NCBI GenBank assembly: GCA_002919195.1
Contig: PKEU01000025.1
Coordinates: forward strand, 1-36,717
Length of the DNA: 36,717 nt
From: a bacterium
GTDB lineage: Bacteria; Bacillota; Limnochordia; DTU080; RSA5
Direction: 5' to 3'
The notes beneath the pieces are model-generated. The model was not told where the DNA came from, did no database searches, and saw only the letters and a list, made by a program, of their open reading frames with translations. Positions 1 through 9,286 of this stretch are shown here, piece by piece. The position numbers and the translations under genes were made by a program. Numbering within the stretch: the stretch's first letter is position 1; every line of letters begins with the position of its first letter.

Positions 1-1
1 C

Positions 2-457
2 TCCACGTCGTTTGGGCAAAAGCTCATCGTCGAATGCGAGCGCCAAGGGCTGCTGGACGCTCACCTCAAGGCGATCATCCAGGTGTACCGGAGGAAGCGG
101 GATCTGATGATCTCTGCACTCAAAGCCTACTTTCCCGAGGAAGTTCGCTGGACTTATCCCGAAGGCGGGTTTTTCGTCTGGGTGACGCTGCCCCAATGGA
201 TGGACGCGAAGGCGATGCTTCCTCGGGTGATTTCCGAAATCAAGGTGGCCTATGTCAGCGGAGCGGCGTTTTTCACGGACGGCACAGGCAAAAATACGAT
301 CCGCTTGGCATACAGTCAAGCGACGGATGAGGACATCGTGGAAGGCGTGAAAAGGCTCGGAGGCTTTTTGCGGCGGGAGATTGCCCGCGGGTTGAAAGAG
401 ACCGTCGAGCCCCGGCGGAGCCCGATGGCTGCGCTCGCCCATGAAAGCAGGAGTTGA
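2..457 (+). CDS. PLP-dependent aminotransferase class I/II, C-terminal part (5' end outside window)
   Basis: The frame is open from base 2 to a TGA at 455-457, so this is the last ~151 residues of a gene that starts before the window. The segment resembles the small domain of fold-type I aminotransferases of the 2-aminoadipate/LysN and MocR-like group: a YPEGGFFVWVTLP stretch followed by a conserved arginine in a TIRLAYSQ motif, where the family binds the substrate alpha-carboxylate. The lysine that binds PLP would lie upstream and cannot be seen. The last ~25 residues look unconserved. Amino donor and acceptor are not predictable from this part. It is followed by an 85-base gap and a flavodoxin-like gene, and it precedes the ilv leader, so a role in amino acid metabolism is plausible but inferred. 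Confidence 0.85.
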   Translation, partial: STSFGQKLIVECERQGLLDAHLKAIIQVYRRKRDLMISALKAYFPEEVRWTYPEGGFFVWVTLPQWMDAKAMLPRVISEIKVAYVSGAAFFTDGTGKNTIRLAYSQATDEDIVEGVKRLGGFLRREIARGLKETVEPRRSPMAALAHESRS

Positions 458-542
458 CCGTCGTGGAGCGAAGCAATGATCACGGATCGCGCCTTCAGCG
501 CAGCTGGGCGGGATCGACCGCACTCCAGTGAGGGCTAACGAA

Positions 543-977
543 ATGAGCCGTACGGTGAGAGCTCTCGTCTTGTACTCAAAAGTCGGAGGGCTTGAGGGCC
601 TGGCGGCCGAGGTGGCCGAGGGCCTCAAAGAGGCCAACTTCCAGGTCGAACTGAGAGAGGCCGAGGAGCACGGAGCACCCATTCCTGCTGGGCAATTTGA
701 CGTCGTCTGCGTCGGAAGCCCTGTGCTGGGGTTTTGGGGCGGCCAGATCGCGCCTGATCTCGACGCTGCTCTAAGGAGAATCACCCGGCTCGAAGGGAAA
801 CAGACGGCGGCTTTTGTGAAGCCTAAGGCGCTGGGCACGACCAAGTCGCTCCGCAACCTGATGGGCCTTTTGGAAAAGCAGGGCGCATTGGTGCAGGATT
901 TTGCCGCACTGCGCGGGGCTGCGGAAGCGCGGGCGTTTGGCCGCCGGCTGCAAAACCTGGTACGAAATAGCCCTTGA
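543..977 (+). CDS. small flavodoxin-like protein
   Basis: This 144-residue protein begins with a VRALVLYSKVGGLEGLA stretch, which matches the first beta strand, phosphate-loop region and first helix of the flavodoxin fold. It is followed by a FDVVCVGSPVLGFWGG stretch like the second flavin-contacting loop. The usual T/S-x-T-G-x-T FMN phosphate loop is not intact (SKVGGLE), so FMN binding is uncertain. I chose ATG 543 over the track's GTG 528 because GTGAGGG at 528-534 sits 8 bases before it as a ribosome binding site. The stop codon overlaps the -35 box of the downstream ilv promoter. Its partner is unknown. It could be an electron carrier or a flavodoxin-fold protein without flavin. Confidence 0.7.
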   Translation: MSRTVRALVLYSKVGGLEGLAAEVAEGLKEANFQVELREAEEHGAPIPAGQFDVVCVGSPVLGFWGGQIAPDLDAALRRITRLEGKQTAAFVKPKALGTTKSLRNLMGLLEKQGALVQDFAALRGAAEARAFGRRLQNLVRNSP

Positions 978-1002
978 CAACTTCCTACCGGCTGGTTATC
1001 CT
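974..1002 (+). promoter_or_regulatory. sigma-A type promoter of the ilv operon
   Basis: A perfect TTGACA box (974-979) is followed after 17 bases by TATCCT (997-1002), which matches the -10 consensus at 4 of 6 positions. It lies directly upstream of the T-box leader. The -35 box overlaps the stop codon of the flavodoxin-like gene. A second -10-like TATAAC at 1002-1007 has a spacer that is too long. The -10 box lies inside a perfect inverted repeat, listed separately. Confidence 0.75.
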
Positions 1003-1009
1003 ATAACCA
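993..1009. promoter_or_regulatory. perfect inverted repeat over the ilv -10 box
   Basis: TGGTTAT (993-999) and ATAACCA (1003-1009) are perfect inverted arms separated by CCT. The repeat covers the -10 box and is followed by ATATTTTT. It could be a repressor operator for the ilv promoter, or a weak intrinsic terminator for the flavodoxin-like gene (7-bp AT-rich stem plus a T run). It does not resemble the CodY box. The repeat is read directly from the sequence; its role is inferred. Confidence 0.5.
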
Positions 1010-1014
1010 ATATT

Positions 1015-1350
1015 TTTGCATACTGGAAACGTGATGACGAAGAGTAGTAGACAGGCAGCCCGGGCGGAGAGAGCCGGCGGTGGGTGCGAGCCGGTGCCAG
1101 TGTTGGCTCCTGTCGAACTCGCTTCGGAACTGCTCGCTGAAAGGATCATCCGAGTAGGTGGAGCCGGGGCCCGTCAGGGCGAGCGTGCCCGTTATCGCAC
1201 GGACTTGAAGTTGGGGTCCTTTTTGTGCCTTTCTTCAAGTCGCTGAGGCCGTCGTCGCGAGATGGCGGCAAATGTCGGGTGGTACCGCGAAGGTTGATCC
1301 TCTCGTCCCAGGCACTCTGCTTTGCGATGCCTGGTCAGAGAGGATTTTTT
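1015..1350 (+). ncRNA. T-box riboswitch leader, candidate leucine (CUC) specifier
   Basis: The T-box core GGGTGGTACCGCG is at 1277-1289, preceded by AAATGTC. Its UGGU bulge would pair with the ACCA end of a tRNA whose discriminator base is A. Stem I is recognisable: GTGATGACGAAGAGTAGTA gives the K-turn and AGTA loop motifs, and a helix GACAGG/CCTGTC plus AGCC/GGCT (1050-1060 with 1105-1114) forms the arm above the specifier loop. Just 3' of that helix is GAACTCG, where CTC (1118-1120) followed by a purine fits a leucine specifier. The downstream ilvBNC and leuA genes support leucine or another branched-chain amino acid. T-boxes in Bacillota sense uncharged tRNA and favour the antiterminator over the terminator. 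The specifier call is less certain than the T-box itself. Confidence 0.93.
1297..1350 (+). terminator. regulated intrinsic terminator of the T-box
   Basis: ATCCTCTC (1297-1304) pairs with GAGAGGAT (1338-1345), and CCAGGCA (1308-1314) pairs with TGCCTGG (1328-1334). A TTTTTT run follows directly. The stem starts 7 bases after the T-box core, so it is mutually exclusive with the antiterminator in the usual T-box manner. Confidence 0.92.
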
Positions 1351-1380
1351 GTTACTGTTTTGTCTCAAGGGGCATGATCG

Positions 1381-1410
1381 CTTTTGCGATTGGAATAGAA
1401 GTCGCAAAAG
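1381..1410 (+). other. 9-bp hairpin directly before the ilvB ribosome binding site
   Basis: CTTTTGCGA (1381-1389) and TCGCAAAAG (1402-1410) form a perfect 9-bp stem with a 12-base loop. The stem ends 5 bases before the GGGAGGG ribosome binding site of ilvB. No T run follows, so it is not an intrinsic terminator. It is outside the T-box proper and could affect mRNA stability, processing or translation start; the function is inferred. Confidence 0.6.
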
Positions 1411-1428
1411 GTGTTGGGAGGGATCGAC

Positions 1429-3168
1429 ATGTCGGCCGTGGATCTAGTCCGACGGGAAGAGAGCGTCAAGGCAAAGAGGGGGCAGCGGATGAAGGCGACC
1501 GATGCCTTTGTCGAATGCCTCTTGGCCGAGGGCGTCGAGGTGATTTTCGGCTACCCTGGCGGCGCTGTCCTTCCCATCTACGACTCGCTTTACGAAGGCA
1601 AGATCCGCCATATCTTGGTCCGGCACGAGCAAGGAGCCGCCCATATGGCCGACGGGTACGCTCGTGTGACGGGCAAACCGGGAGTATGCCTTGCCACCTC
1701 CGGCCCGGGCGCGACCAACCTGGTGACAGGGCTCGCCAGCGCGTGGATGGACTCGATTCCCGTCGTCGCCTTTACGGGTAACGTGGCCCGGAGCGCGATC
1801 GGGACGGACGCGTTTCAAGAGGCGGACATCACCGGCATCACCTTGCCGATTACGAAACACAACTTCCTGGTGCGCAACGCCCAGGATCTCCCCCGCATTA
1901 TAAAGGAAGCTTTTCACATCGCCTCCACGGGCAGGCCTGGTCCGGTCTTGGTAGACCTGCCAAAAGACGTCTCGGTGGAGGAGATCATCTTCGACTATCC
2001 CGAAACCGTGGATCTGCCCGGCTACAAGCCGACCATTAAGGGGCACATCAAGCAGATCCTCGAAGCGGCCAGGGCGATTGCCGCGGCCAAGCGGCCGGTC
2101 CTTTACATCGGCGGTGGCGTCATTTCCAGCGGCGCCCACGAAGAGGTGCTCGCCCTCGCCGAAAAGGCCAACATCCCGACCACCTTTACCCTCATGGGGA
2201 TCGGTGGTTTTCCTGGAGACCACCCCCTCTCGCTCGGGATGCTGGGGATGCACGGAACGGTATACGCCAACTACGCCGTCCACGAGGCGGACCTTCTCAT
2301 TGCGGTGGGCGCCCGCTTTGACGACCGGGTCACGGGTGACCTCAAACGCTTTGCGCCCCACGCCAAGGTGATCCATATCGACATCGACCCGGCGGAGATC
2401 GGCAAAAACCGCCACGCCGATATTCCCATCGTCGGCGATTGCAAGGCCGTCCTCAGCGTGCTCGTCGAAAAGGTGAGGGAAAAGCGGGAGGATGAGTGGC
2501 TGGCCAAGATCGCCGAGTGGAAGCGCGAGTACCCCCTCACGTATGAAGAAAAGCCCGGGGTGATCAGCCCACAGCGGGTGATCCAAGAGATCTACGAGGT
2601 GACGGAGGGTAACGCCATTTGCACTGCCGACGTCGGCCAGCACCAGATGTGGCTCGCCCAGTATTACATCTTTCGCGAGCCCCGGCGTCACCTCTCGTCG
2701 GGTGGGCTCGGCGCGATGGGCTATGGCTTTCCCGCGGCCATTGGGGCGGCTGTGGGCCGGCCCGACCTTCCGGTATGGTCCATCACGGGCGACGGCGGCT
2801 TTCAAATGACGTCGCAAGAGCTGGCCACTGTCCGCAAATACAACATTCCGGTCAAGATCGCCATCATCAACAACTCGTACTTGGGGATGGTGCGCCAGTG
2901 GCAAGAGCTGCTTTACAATCGCCGCTACTCGGCCTCGGATCTCCATGACAATCCCGACTTTGTCAAGCTGGCTGAGGCCTACGGGATTCCGGGGATGCGC
3001 GTCAGCCGGCCCGAAGAGCTCCGGCCGGCGCTGGAGCAGGCCGCGGCGACGGAAGGCCCGGTCCTTCTCGACATCCACGTGGATCCAGAGGCCAACGTCT
3101 TCCCGATGATTCCGGCTGGAATGTCGGTGGCTGAAATGATTGGAAAGAAGGGGCGGTTGGGGACGTGA
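1429..3168 (+). CDS. ilvB: acetolactate (acetohydroxyacid) synthase large subunit
   Basis: Catalytic subunit that condenses two pyruvates, or pyruvate with 2-oxobutyrate, in the first common step of valine, leucine and isoleucine synthesis. The product is 579 residues, normal for the family. The N-terminal PYR domain has the FGYPGG motif and the catalytic glutamate in RHEQ (about residue 67). The central FAD-binding domain follows. The C-terminal PP domain carries the ThDP/Mg motif GDGGFQM (about residue 454) with NN about 25 residues later. The track start at GTG 1411 would contain the ribosome binding site; ATG 1429 with GGGAGGG 6 bases upstream is better. The gene follows the T-box leader and overlaps ilvN by 4 bases, typical of translational coupling with the regulatory subunit. 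Confidence 0.97.
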   Translation: MSAVDLVRREESVKAKRGQRMKATDAFVECLLAEGVEVIFGYPGGAVLPIYDSLYEGKIRHILVRHEQGAAHMADGYARVTGKPGVCLATSGPGATNLVTGLASAWMDSIPVVAFTGNVARSAIGTDAFQEADITGITLPITKHNFLVRNAQDLPRIIKEAFHIASTGRPGPVLVDLPKDVSVEEIIFDYPETVDLPGYKPTIKGHIKQILEAARAIAAAKRPVLYIGGGVISSGAHEEVLALAEKANIPTTFTLMGIGGFPGDHPLSLGMLGMHGTVYANYAVHEADLLIAVGARFDDRVTGDLKRFAPHAKVIHIDIDPAEIGKNRHADIPIVGDCKAVLSVLVEKVREKREDEWLAKIAEWKREYPLTYEEKPGVISPQRVIQEIYEVTEGNAICTADVGQHQMWLAQYYIFREPRRHLSSGGLGAMGYGFPAAIGAAVGRPDLPVWSITGDGGFQMTSQELATVRKYNIPVKIAIINNSYLGMVRQWQELLYNRRYSASDLHDNPDFVKLAEAYGIPGMRVSRPEELRPALEQAAATEGPVLLDIHVDPEANVFPMIPAGMSVAEMIGKKGRLGT

Positions 3169-3677
3169 AGCACACCCTTTCGATCCTGGTGCAAAATCAG
3201 GCGGGGGTCCTTTCCCGGGTTGCGGCGCTCTTTACCCGGCGGGGTTACAACATCGAGAGCATCGCGGTCGGCACCACGGAAGACCCGCGCATCTCGCGCA
3301 TGACCATTGTCGTCGAAGGCGACCGGCGCGAGGTCGAGCAGATCACCAAAAACGTCCACAAGCTGATCGAAGTGCTCAAAGTGAGCGACCTCACCTACGA
3401 TGACATGGTCGCCCGCGAGTTGGCGTTGATCAAGGTGACGGCCGACTCTCACAACCGTTCGGAGATCATGCAGATCGTCGACATCTTCCGCGCCAAGATC
3501 GTCGACGTGAGCGAACGTTCGGTCATCGTGGAAGTGACGGGCGACGAGGGCAAAGTCGACGCGATGATCCGGATGCTGCGCCCCCATGGCATCAAGGAGT
3601 TGGCGCGCACCGGCAAGATCGCGATGGTCCGGGGCAGCAAGCCCGAGCCATCCCTGCGCCATATCACGTCCGCGTGA
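3165..3677 (+). CDS. ilvN: acetolactate synthase small (regulatory) subunit
   Basis: A 170-residue regulatory subunit with an N-terminal ACT domain (about residues 3-78; [21 protein letters not shown]) and a C-terminal ALS small-subunit domain (about 84-158). It binds IlvB, stimulates it and usually confers feedback inhibition by valine. The GTG start is embedded in the ilvB stop (GTGA). The last ~10 residues are not conserved-looking. The 159-base gap to ilvC contains two strong hairpins, so this is the end of one translational unit but probably not of the transcript. Confidence 0.96.
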   Translation: MKHTLSILVQNQAGVLSRVAALFTRRGYNIESIAVGTTEDPRISRMTIVVEGDRREVEQITKNVHKLIEVLKVSDLTYDDMVARELALIKVTADSHNRSEIMQIVDIFRAKIVDVSERSVIVEVTGDEGKVDAMIRMLRPHGIKELARTGKIAMVRGSKPEPSLRHITSA

Positions 3678-3679
3678 AG

Positions 3680-4847
<1,168 letters not shown>

Positions 4848-4858
4848 GAAAGCCGTGC

Positions 4859-4883
4859 GCCGGGCGGCTTAAAGCCGCCCGGC
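4859..4883 (+). other. 10-bp hairpin 3' of ilvC
   Basis: GCCGGGCGGC (4859-4868) and GCCGCCCGGC (4874-4883) form a perfect 10-bp stem with a 5-base loop, 11 bases after the ilvC stop. GGGATTTCG follows with only three T, so efficient intrinsic termination is unlikely. The ribosome binding site of the next gene lies 11 bases beyond. A role as a barrier to 3' exonucleases is plausible. Confidence 0.6.
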
Positions 4884-4908
4884 TCGGGATTTCGAGGAGG
4901 CAGTCCCC

Positions 4909-6057
4909 TTGTTTGCAGGCGACAAGTTGTTGCGGGTGCCGGGGCCGACGCCGGTCCCGGATCGAGTGGCCCGCGCTGCCGCCCGCCCGATGCTCTGGCA
5001 CCGGAGCCCAGAATTTGTCGAGCTGTTCCGGCGGGTGGAGGCGGGTTTAAAAAGGCTTTTCGAAACCGAAAGCGACGTTTTGATGATCGCCGGGTCGGGA
5101 ACGGCCGCCATGGAGTCGGCCGTCGCCAATTTGCTCAGCCCCGGCGAAGAGGCAGTCGTCTTAAACGGCGGCAAGTTTGGCGAGCGCTGGCTTGAGCTGG
5201 TCCAGGCGTTTGGCGCCCGGCCGTGCGAGGTGAAATACCCCTACGGCCAGGGAGCGGATCCCGAAGCCCTGGATGCAGCGCTTTCCCGGCATCCCGGCGC
5301 CAAAGTGGTCTTCGCGACGCACAACGAATCGTCCACCGCCGTCCTCAACGATATCGAGGCGCTGGCGAAGGTGGCTCGGGCCCACGGGGCCCTGATCGTG
5401 GTCGATGCCGTCAGCAGCCTGGGCGGGGCGCCCCTCCCCATGGACGCGTGGGGCATTGACGTCGTGGTGACGGGCTCGCAAAAGTGTTTGATGCTGCCGC
5501 CGGGCTTGAGTTTTGTGGGCGTGGGCCCCAGGGCGTGGGAGAAGGCGGCGGAAAGCAAGGGCCACCGCTATTACTTCGATTGGAAGCAGTATCAACGGGC
5601 GGCGAAAAACGCAGAGTCGCCTTACACGTCGGCGGTTTCGTTGATGTTTGCCCTCGACGAGAGTTTGGCGATGCTCCAAGAAGAGGGCGCCGAAGCCCGG
5701 TTTGACCGGCATCGCTTGATGCGCGACATGGTGCGGGCCGGGTTGAAAGAGCTGGGGTTTACGCTCTTTGTCGAGGAGCGCTGGGCGTCGCCGACGTTGA
5801 CCGCAGCCTGTGGAGGCGGGGTCGATCCCGAAGAGCTGCGCAAAGCGGTGCGCCAAAAGACCGGGGTCACCTTTGCCGGCGGGCAAGGCGAGCTCAAAGG
5901 CCGGATTTTCCGCATCGGCCACATGGGAGCGGCGACGCCGCTGGACATGGTGACGACGCTGGCCGCGATCGAGATCGGACTGGCTGAGCTTGGCGTCGAC
6001 GTCACCTTCGGCAAGGGTGTGGGTCGAGCTTTGGAGGTTTGGAAGTCGTGGCGCTAA
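4909..6057 (+). CDS. class V PLP aminotransferase, alanine/serine-glyoxylate type
   Basis: A 382-residue aminotransferase of the alanine-glyoxylate / serine-pyruvate family (fold type I, class V). It opens with the typical LRVPGPTPVPDRV, has SGTAAMES for PLP phosphate contacts, VDAVSSLGG with the PLP-ring aspartate, and GSQKCL with the Schiff-base lysine at about residue 191. The TTG start is supported by GAGGAGG about 9 bases upstream. It overlaps serA by 10 bases. In archaea and many thermophilic bacteria, enzymes of this family next to serA act as phosphoserine or serine transaminases, so it probably supplies the amination step of serine synthesis; this is inferred from context. Alanine-glyoxylate or other activity cannot be excluded. 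Confidence 0.9.
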   Translation: MFAGDKLLRVPGPTPVPDRVARAAARPMLWHRSPEFVELFRRVEAGLKRLFETESDVLMIAGSGTAAMESAVANLLSPGEEAVVLNGGKFGERWLELVQAFGARPCEVKYPYGQGADPEALDAALSRHPGAKVVFATHNESSTAVLNDIEALAKVARAHGALIVVDAVSSLGGAPLPMDAWGIDVVVTGSQKCLMLPPGLSFVGVGPRAWEKAAESKGHRYYFDWKQYQRAAKNAESPYTSAVSLMFALDESLAMLQEEGAEARFDRHRLMRDMVRAGLKELGFTLFVEERWASPTLTAACGGGVDPEELRKAVRQKTGVTFAGGQGELKGRIFRIGHMGAATPLDMVTTLAAIEIGLAELGVDVTFGKGVGRALEVWKSWR

Positions 6058-7649
6058 GGGTCCTGGTGAGTGACACCATCGCTCCCGAAGGGATGGCTTA
6101 CCTAGAAGCCGCGGAAGGCATCGAAGTGACCGACGGGACGGGCTGGAGCCGTGACGAGCTGCTCCAGCGGATCGGCGACTACCATGGCCTGATCGTCCGC
6201 AGCGCAACCCGGGTCGACCGGGAATTGATCGACGCCGCCCACAGTTTGCGGGTCGTCGGCAGAGCGGGCGTCGGTGTCGACAACGTGGACCTGGTGGCGG
6301 CGACCCGCAAAGGGATCTTGGTCATTAACTCTCCGGAGGGAAACACCCTCTCAACGGCGGAGCACACGCTCGCGATGATGTTGGCCGTGGCCCGCAAGAT
6401 CCCCCAGGCCCATGCCTCGCTGACCCGCGAGGGGAAATGGGAGCGAAACCGTTTTGTCGGTGTCCAGCTCTTTGGTAAGACCCTGGGAGTGATCGGCCTG
6501 GGACGGATCGGCGCCGAGGTGGCCGAGCGCGCGTTGGCGCTGGGGATGAAAGTGATGGCCTACGATCCCCTCCTCAACGAGGAGCGGGCGAAAAGGCTCG
6601 GAGTCATCTTGGCGACCATCGAAGAGATCTGCAGGCAGGCCGATTTCATCACCGTGCACACACCCCTGACCCGGGAGACGGAGGGGCTCCTCGGCGAGCG
6701 GGAGTTCAACATGATGAAGCAGGGCGTCTACATCATCAACTGCGCTCGCGGCGGCATCGTCGACGAAGACGCCCTGTATCACGCGATCGTAAGCGGCAAG
6801 GTCGCGGGCGCGGCTTTGGACGTCTTTAAGAACGAACCGCCCACCGGTCACCCGCTGCTTTCTTTGGAGCAAGTGGTCGTGACGCCGCACTTGGGAGCGT
6901 CGACCCACGAAGCTCAGGTGAGCGTGGCGGTGGACGTGGTGCGGTCGGTGGTGCGGGCGCTGGCCGGCGAACCGGTGAAATATGCGGTCAACGCCCCGGC
7001 GCTCCGGGCCGAAGGCGTCGATGGCCTCGCGCCCTACCTGAAGCTTGCCGAACGCGTCGGTCACTTTTTCACTTCGGTGTTTGGCGGCCACTTCGAGCGG
7101 TTTGAGGTGATCTACCGGGGTGAGGCGGCCCGCTTTGACGAGGAAGCGTTGACCACCGCCTTGCTCAAAGGGATGTTGGAGCACATGCTCCACGGAGGCG
7201 TCAACTACGTCAATGCCCGGTACCTCGCCGAGGAGCGGCAGATGCGGATCTCGGTCACCAAGGAGGGGGCGGGCGAGCCGCATCCCAACTCGATCACGCT
7301 GCGAGGGCGCCTTGGCGAAAGGGTGCGCCAGGCGACGGGGATCGTCGTCGACGGCAAGCGTTCGGTCATCGTCGACATCGACGGGTACGCGGTCAACGTC
7401 GCGACGGAAGGTAGGATCCTCGTCGCCTACAACGTGGACCGGCCGGGCATCATCGGCCGGGTGGGAACGTTGCTTGGCGAGTACGGGATCAACATCGCCT
7501 ACATGCAAGTCGGTAGAAAAGAAGTGGGTTCTTACGCCGTCATGGTCTTAGGGATTGACAACCCCTTGGACGACGAGGTCCTGGCCCGCCTGCGGGCACT
7601 CAACGATCTGAGGGATGTGCGCCTGGTCGAGTGGCCGGCGATCACGTGA
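6048..7649 (+). CDS. serA: D-3-phosphoglycerate dehydrogenase
   Basis: Oxidises 3-phosphoglycerate to phosphohydroxypyruvate, the entry to serine synthesis. At 533 residues it is the long form: substrate- and NAD-binding domains (residues 1-310), an intervening ASB domain, and a C-terminal ACT domain (about 455-530, [18 protein letters not shown]) for allosteric control. The Rossmann motif is GLGRIGAEV. The catalytic triad is present as CARGG (Arg, about 233), KNEPP (Glu, about 262) and TPHLGAST (His, about 280). GTG 6048 is chosen because GGAGG lies 10 bases upstream; the track start TTG 6039 has no room for a ribosome binding site. It overlaps the aminotransferase gene and is 13 bases from leuA. 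Confidence 0.97.
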   Translation: MALRVLVSDTIAPEGMAYLEAAEGIEVTDGTGWSRDELLQRIGDYHGLIVRSATRVDRELIDAAHSLRVVGRAGVGVDNVDLVAATRKGILVINSPEGNTLSTAEHTLAMMLAVARKIPQAHASLTREGKWERNRFVGVQLFGKTLGVIGLGRIGAEVAERALALGMKVMAYDPLLNEERAKRLGVILATIEEICRQADFITVHTPLTRETEGLLGEREFNMMKQGVYIINCARGGIVDEDALYHAIVSGKVAGAALDVFKNEPPTGHPLLSLEQVVVTPHLGASTHEAQVSVAVDVVRSVVRALAGEPVKYAVNAPALRAEGVDGLAPYLKLAERVGHFFTSVFGGHFERFEVIYRGEAARFDEEALTTALLKGMLEHMLHGGVNYVNARYLAEERQMRISVTKEGAGEPHPNSITLRGRLGERVRQATGIVVDGKRSVIVDIDGYAVNVATEGRILVAYNVDRPGIIGRVGTLLGEYGINIAYMQVGRKEVGSYAVMVLGIDNPLDDEVLARLRALNDLRDVRLVEWPAIT

Positions 7650-7662
7650 GAAGGAGGCGCGA

Positions 7663-9231
7663 ATGATGAACCGCATTCGCATCTTCGACACCACCCTGAG
7701 GGACGGGGAGCAGTCGCCGGGCGTTAACCTCAACGCTCAAGAAAAACTGGAGATCGCCCGGCACTTGGCACTGCTTGGCGTCGACGTCATCGAAGCGGGC
7801 TTTCCCATCGCCTCGCCTGGCGATTTTGAGGCCGTCCGCCTCATCGCAAAGGAGATCAAGGGCCCGACCATCGCCGCCTTAGCGCGAGCCGTCGAGCAGG
7901 ATATCGTCCGGGCGGCCGAAGCGGTGGAGCAGGCGGAAAAGCCTCGCATCCACACATTTATCGCGACCTCGCCCATCCACATGAAGTACAAGCTTCGCAA
8001 GGAACCGGACGAAGTGCTCGAGATGGCCATCAATGCCTGCCGGACGGCCAAGAAGTACGTGGACGACGTGGAGTTTTCCGCGGAGGATGCCACCCGCAGC
8101 GACTGGGACTTCTTGTGCCGGGTCTTCCAGGCGGCCATCGAAGCGGGCGCGACGACCATCAATGTCCCCGACACCGTGGGCTACACCACGCCCGACGAAT
8201 TTGCCCGGCTAATCAAGTACCTTCAGGAGAACACCCCGGGGATTGAAAAGGCGGTGATCAGCGTCCACTGCCACGACGACCTGGGCCTTGCGGTGGCCAA
8301 CTCGCTGGCTGCAGTGGTCGCCGGAGCGACGCAAGTGGAGTGCACGATCAACGGCCTTGGCGAGCGCGCGGGCAACGCCTCCCTGGAGGAGATCGTGATG
8401 GCGCTCCGGGTGCGCAACGACCACTTCAAAGCCGATACCGGCATCGTCACGGAGCACATTTACCGGACGAGCAGGCTCGTCAGCGCTCTGACGGGCATCG
8501 CGGTGCAGCCCAATAAGGCCATCGTGGGCGAAAACGCCTTTGCCCACGAGTCGGGGATCCATCAAGACGGCGTCCTTAAAGAGCGAAGCACCTATGAGAT
8601 CATGACGCCCCAGTCCATCGGCGTGCCCCAAAGCCGTTTGGTGCTCGGGAAGCACTCGGGCAGGCACGCTTTTCGGGAGCGGCTGCGGGAGCTGGGGTAC
8701 AACCTGGACGCCTCCGAGATCGAAAAGGCGTACCAGCGGTTTATCGAACTTGCTGACCGCAAGAAGCACGTCACCGACCGCGACATCCAAGCGATCGTCG
8801 AAGAGGAAATCGTGCAGGTGCCCGAGTTGTTCAACCTGGAGTACCTGCATGTGACGACGGGCACCACGGCGATCAGCACCGCGACGGTCCGCATCGCGAA
8901 AGGCGACGAAATAAAGGAGGAGGCGGCCACCGGCGACGGCCCCGTCGACGCGGTCTACCGGGCGATCGACCGGGTGACGCAGATCGCGACGGACTTGGAA
9001 AGCTATTCTTTGCAAGGCGTAACGTCGGGAAAGGACGCCTTGGGCGAGGTAGTGGTCCGGATTCGCGACAACGGCAATCAATACATCGGCCGCGGCACGA
9101 GCACGGATGTGATCGAAGCCAGCGCTCGAGCTTATTTGCAGGCGATCAATCGCTTGGTCTACGACCGGCAGGTTAAAGCACAAGCGCAAGCGAATCCCGA
9201 AGGAGTAGCCACGAAAGGGTCGTCGACCTAG
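7663..9231 (+). CDS. leuA: 2-isopropylmalate synthase
   Basis: Condenses acetyl-CoA with 2-oxoisovalerate, the committed step of leucine synthesis. The 522-residue length matches the full form with a regulatory domain. It has the DRE-TIM motif [13 protein letters not shown] near the N terminus, a [13 protein letters not shown] metal-binding motif at about residue 203, and a GERAGN motif. The C-terminal LeuA dimer domain (about 390-510) is where leucine feedback acts. AAGGAGG at 7651-7657 serves ATG 7663 or ATG 7666, 5 or 8 bases away. leuB, leuC and leuD are not in the window and must be elsewhere. Confidence 0.97.
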   Translation: MMNRIRIFDTTLRDGEQSPGVNLNAQEKLEIARHLALLGVDVIEAGFPIASPGDFEAVRLIAKEIKGPTIAALARAVEQDIVRAAEAVEQAEKPRIHTFIATSPIHMKYKLRKEPDEVLEMAINACRTAKKYVDDVEFSAEDATRSDWDFLCRVFQAAIEAGATTINVPDTVGYTTPDEFARLIKYLQENTPGIEKAVISVHCHDDLGLAVANSLAAVVAGATQVECTINGLGERAGNASLEEIVMALRVRNDHFKADTGIVTEHIYRTSRLVSALTGIAVQPNKAIVGENAFAHESGIHQDGVLKERSTYEIMTPQSIGVPQSRLVLGKHSGRHAFRERLRELGYNLDASEIEKAYQRFIELADRKKHVTDRDIQAIVEEEIVQVPELFNLEYLHVTTGTTAISTATVRIAKGDEIKEEAATGDGPVDAVYRAIDRVTQIATDLESYSLQGVTSGKDALGEVVVRIRDNGNQYIGRGTSTDVIEASARAYLQAINRLVYDRQVKAQAQANPEGVATKGSST

Positions 9232-9286
9232 CCGGCCGCTCTAGCTGCCTGGAGCGCCTCAACAGTAGGGGGAAGGAAGTGAAGGA

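Noticed and set aside
1016-1246. 76-residue ORF in the ilv leader
   Set aside because: It lies inside T-box stem I and the linker; the RNA structure explains the sequence better than coding.
1272-1781. 169-residue ORF over the T-box core and ilvB start
   Set aside because: It runs through the terminator and out of frame with ilvB; no ribosome binding site.
1444-3078. Antisense ORF of 544 residues opposite ilvB
   Set aside because: It mirrors the codon pattern of ilvB, has no ribosome binding site or recognisable domain, and is a typical GC-rich shadow ORF.
6351-7508. Antisense ORF of 385 residues opposite serA
   Set aside because: His/Asp-rich composition typical of reverse-complement reading of a GC-rich gene; no domain seen.
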